Source of the DNA: Bacteriovorax sp. UBA1852
GTDB lineage: Bacteria; Bdellovibrionota; Bacteriovoracia; Bacteriovoracales; Bacteriovoracaceae
Assembly (NCBI GenBank): GCA_002338505.1
Contig: DDIK01000013.1
Span: 1-7,772, forward strand
Direction: 5' to 3'
Length of the DNA: 7,772 bases
In this document: positions 6,391 through 7,772 of the stretch, one piece after another
Numbering within the stretch: the stretch's first letter is position 1
Layout of the letters: every line of letters starts with the position of its first letter
Notes under the pieces: generated by a model
Database searches by the model: none
Seen by the model: the letters and a program-made list of their open reading frames with translations, nothing else
What the model was told of the DNA's origin: nothing
Position numbers and translations under genes: made by a program

Positions 6391-7772
6391 ATGTTTAAAG
6401 TACTACCTTTAATGATTTTCACATTCTTATCCTGGGCCAATCCAGTGAAAGTGAGTCGTGGACTTTCAACCGATTATGCTTGTCAGAAATCTAATCCAGA
6501 AAGTGATTGTGTTTTTGATAGTATTGAACAAAGTCTTCTTGACCTTATTGAAAATGCTACCACAAATGAATGTCTCGCTCTTAGTAGTCTCAATAGTGAG
6601 AATTTACCTAAGTGTGATGAGAAGTCGAATAAGTTAAAAGGACTATCTAATGTTGCACCCACTGGTGCAATTGTTATTACATACACTCCTAACACAAGCA
6701 TAGCAATTGGAGATCTCATTAAAGATCTTCTCGCTAAAAATTCATCGAGTAAAATCAATATAGCTATTAATAAGAGTGAAGTAGATTCATTAAAAAAAGA
6801 TGAAAAGTTATTAAAGATTATAAATAACCCAAGAGTGAACATCATCTACTTTAGAGGGAACTCTGTCGCTAATGTATGGATACAAGACTTTATGGAGTTT
6901 ACCACAATATATGACAAGCCTGCTGTCTACCAACTAATGCATCCGGATGAAGATGGTAAGAAGTATTCAAATCGAATAGCGTGCGAAATTGCGAAGGCAT
7001 GCGACCTTCCATACTTTATCCCTGAAGAAGTCGCCAAAGACCCATATGAAGGACGTAACATGGATATGGGAGGGAATCTTGAAGTCCTTCCTGGAGGAAC
7101 TTTTGTTACTGGAACTCAGCAGTCTCAAGGGGGATATCAAGAGCCAAATTCTCGTAGCTCTTTCTTTGGTGCAAGAAATTATAGAGCGAGTACAAAAAAT
7201 CAAATAGGACTAGAGGAATCTTTGGAGGATAATGAAAATAGATTGATTGAATTGGATATAACCAGCTTTAGAACCGGTCATGTCGATGAAGTCTTTAATA
7301 TTGTAAAAACTAATAAAGAAGGGGCTTGTGACTTTGTCGTTTTGATGTCGTCTCCATTAAAGGCTTTTGAGCTTATGGAAAAGAATAACGTAAAAAGTAA
7401 GAAACACTTTTGCAAAGAATATAAATATTCACGTCTACAACATAAGAAAGATTATTCAGAAAATGAAGTTCAAAAAATTTACAACGAAAACTGTATAAAT
7501 GGATATCAAGTAAGTGAATTCTTGGAATTAAGTATAATTGATACGATAAGAAAGGATGCGCGAAGACACCACAAAATAATGATTAAAAATAGAGAAAGAA
7601 TAGCAAGAGAGATAAGGAAGACAACTTCTTGTAAAGATCCTATCTTTATGGAAGTACCCGTCTTTACGTTGGACTCTCACTATTTAAGTGAAGAGCACAA
7701 AAAAAAGGGTGGAGTATCATATCTTACGAATCTTACCAATGGCCTGGTGTATACACCAGAAAAGGGAGCATC
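6391..7772 (+). CDS. exported peptidylarginine deiminase (PAD)-like protein, 3' end outside the window
   Basis: An uninterrupted frame of 460 codons starts at ATG 6391 and runs off the right edge. PADs convert peptidyl-arginine to citrulline. The N-terminus is a short Sec signal peptide (MFKVLPLMIFTFLSWA, likely cleaved after A16). A leader of about 70 residues with C31, C40, C61 and C75 follows, then a catalytic domain from about residue 88. VWIQDFMEF at 162-170 matches the PAD motif WIQDE(I/M)E(F/Y), with D166 as the catalytic Asp and W163, Q165 and E169 retained. GGNLEV at 227-232 matches FGNLEVSPP. TGHVDEVFNIV at 295-305 matches GHVDEFMSFV, with catalytic H297 and D299, and FVVLMSSPLKAFELM (315-329) matches the following PAD strand-helix. 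The tail, with MEVPVFT and LTNLTNGLVYTP, fits the PAD C-terminal half, but the nucleophilic Cys (HCGTN in mammals) would lie beyond 7772. The N-terminal Ig-like domains of animal PADs are absent. The start lacks a clear Shine-Dalgarno; it is chosen because it gives a signal peptide. Confidence 0.85.
   Translation, partial: MFKVLPLMIFTFLSWANPVKVSRGLSTDYACQKSNPESDCVFDSIEQSLLDLIENATTNECLALSSLNSENLPKCDEKSNKLKGLSNVAPTGAIVITYTPNTSIAIGDLIKDLLAKNSSSKINIAINKSEVDSLKKDEKLLKIINNPRVNIIYFRGNSVANVWIQDFMEFTTIYDKPAVYQLMHPDEDGKKYSNRIACEIAKACDLPYFIPEEVAKDPYEGRNMDMGGNLEVLPGGTFVTGTQQSQGGYQEPNSRSSFFGARNYRASTKNQIGLEESLEDNENRLIELDITSFRTGHVDEVFNIVKTNKEGACDFVVLMSSPLKAFELMEKNNVKSKKHFCKEYKYSRLQHKKDYSENEVQKIYNENCINGYQVSEFLELSIIDTIRKDARRHHKIMIKNRERIAREIRKTTSCKDPIFMEVPVFTLDSHYLSEEHKKKGGVSYLTNLTNGLVYTPEKGA

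Noticed and set aside
6653..6670. Perfect 7-bp inverted repeat TTGCACC/GGTGCAA with a 4-nt loop
   Set aside because: It lies inside the PAD-like coding region, lacks a following T run, and encodes ordinary residues (VAPTGAI), so it is not taken as a terminator or operator.
6483..7207. Open frames 6483-6845 (-), 6967-7203 (-) and 6989-7207 (+)
   Set aside because: All overlap the long PAD-like frame, which has conserved motifs throughout; these are its shadows.
1..7772. CRISPR arrays, insertion sequences and phage genes
   Set aside because: No regularly spaced repeats, transposase motifs, terminal inverted repeats or phage structural genes were found on either strand.

Overview
The window is AT-rich (roughly 36-37% GC by eye), densely coded and bacterial. 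It has strong Shine-Dalgarno sequences in front of two GTG starts and a sigma-70-type tRNA promoter. No taxonomic marker is decisive. The mix of a secretin-fragment protein, a stray FliG-like domain, several secreted proteins and AT-rich housekeeping genes fits a Bdellovibrionota/Bacteriovoracia-type bacterium (Halobacteriovorax/Bacteriovorax-like), but this is an inference with modest confidence. The MtaB sequence resembles Bacteroidota versions in places (GC+LNFSE), while the ribosome-binding sites and promoter argue against Bacteroidota.

Layout. (1) 1-103: the 5' part of a minus-strand tRNA-Lys(UUU) gene, cut by the left edge, with a good promoter. (2) 258-1577 (+): mtaB, the radical-SAM methylthiotransferase that modifies t6A37 in ANN-decoding tRNAs. 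It lies divergent from a tRNA that belongs to its known substrate class. (3) 1703-2377 (+): a secreted protein of 224 aa made of what look like secretin N0 and N1 domains with no secretin channel, followed by a strong hairpin terminator. (4) 5068-2420 (-): a three-gene unit in transcript order serA-like dehydrogenase, purA, and a 134-aa protein resembling the FliG C-terminal domain. serA and purA are 3 bp apart, and purA and the FliG-like gene are 21 bp apart. (5) 5141-6312 (+), divergent from serA: a phospholipid-scramblase/LURP-like protein followed 17 bp later by a macro-domain ADP-ribose hydrolase. (6) 6391 to the right edge (+): a long open frame with no stop inside the window. It encodes an exported protein with the hallmark motifs of peptidylarginine deiminases (PADs).

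The central and left parts are mostly housekeeping (tRNA modification, serine and purine synthesis). The right part is the most unusual. Scramblase-like, macro-domain and PAD-like genes lie in a row on one strand, and these three families are best known from eukaryotes. The PAD-like frame keeps the catalytic Asp, His and Asp positions and the Ca1-site residues but appears to lack a key Ca2-site ligand. The catalytic cysteine would lie beyond the window. The first two genes are probably co-transcribed; whether the PAD-like gene joins them is unclear, because the 78-bp gap holds neither a convincing terminator nor a convincing promoter.
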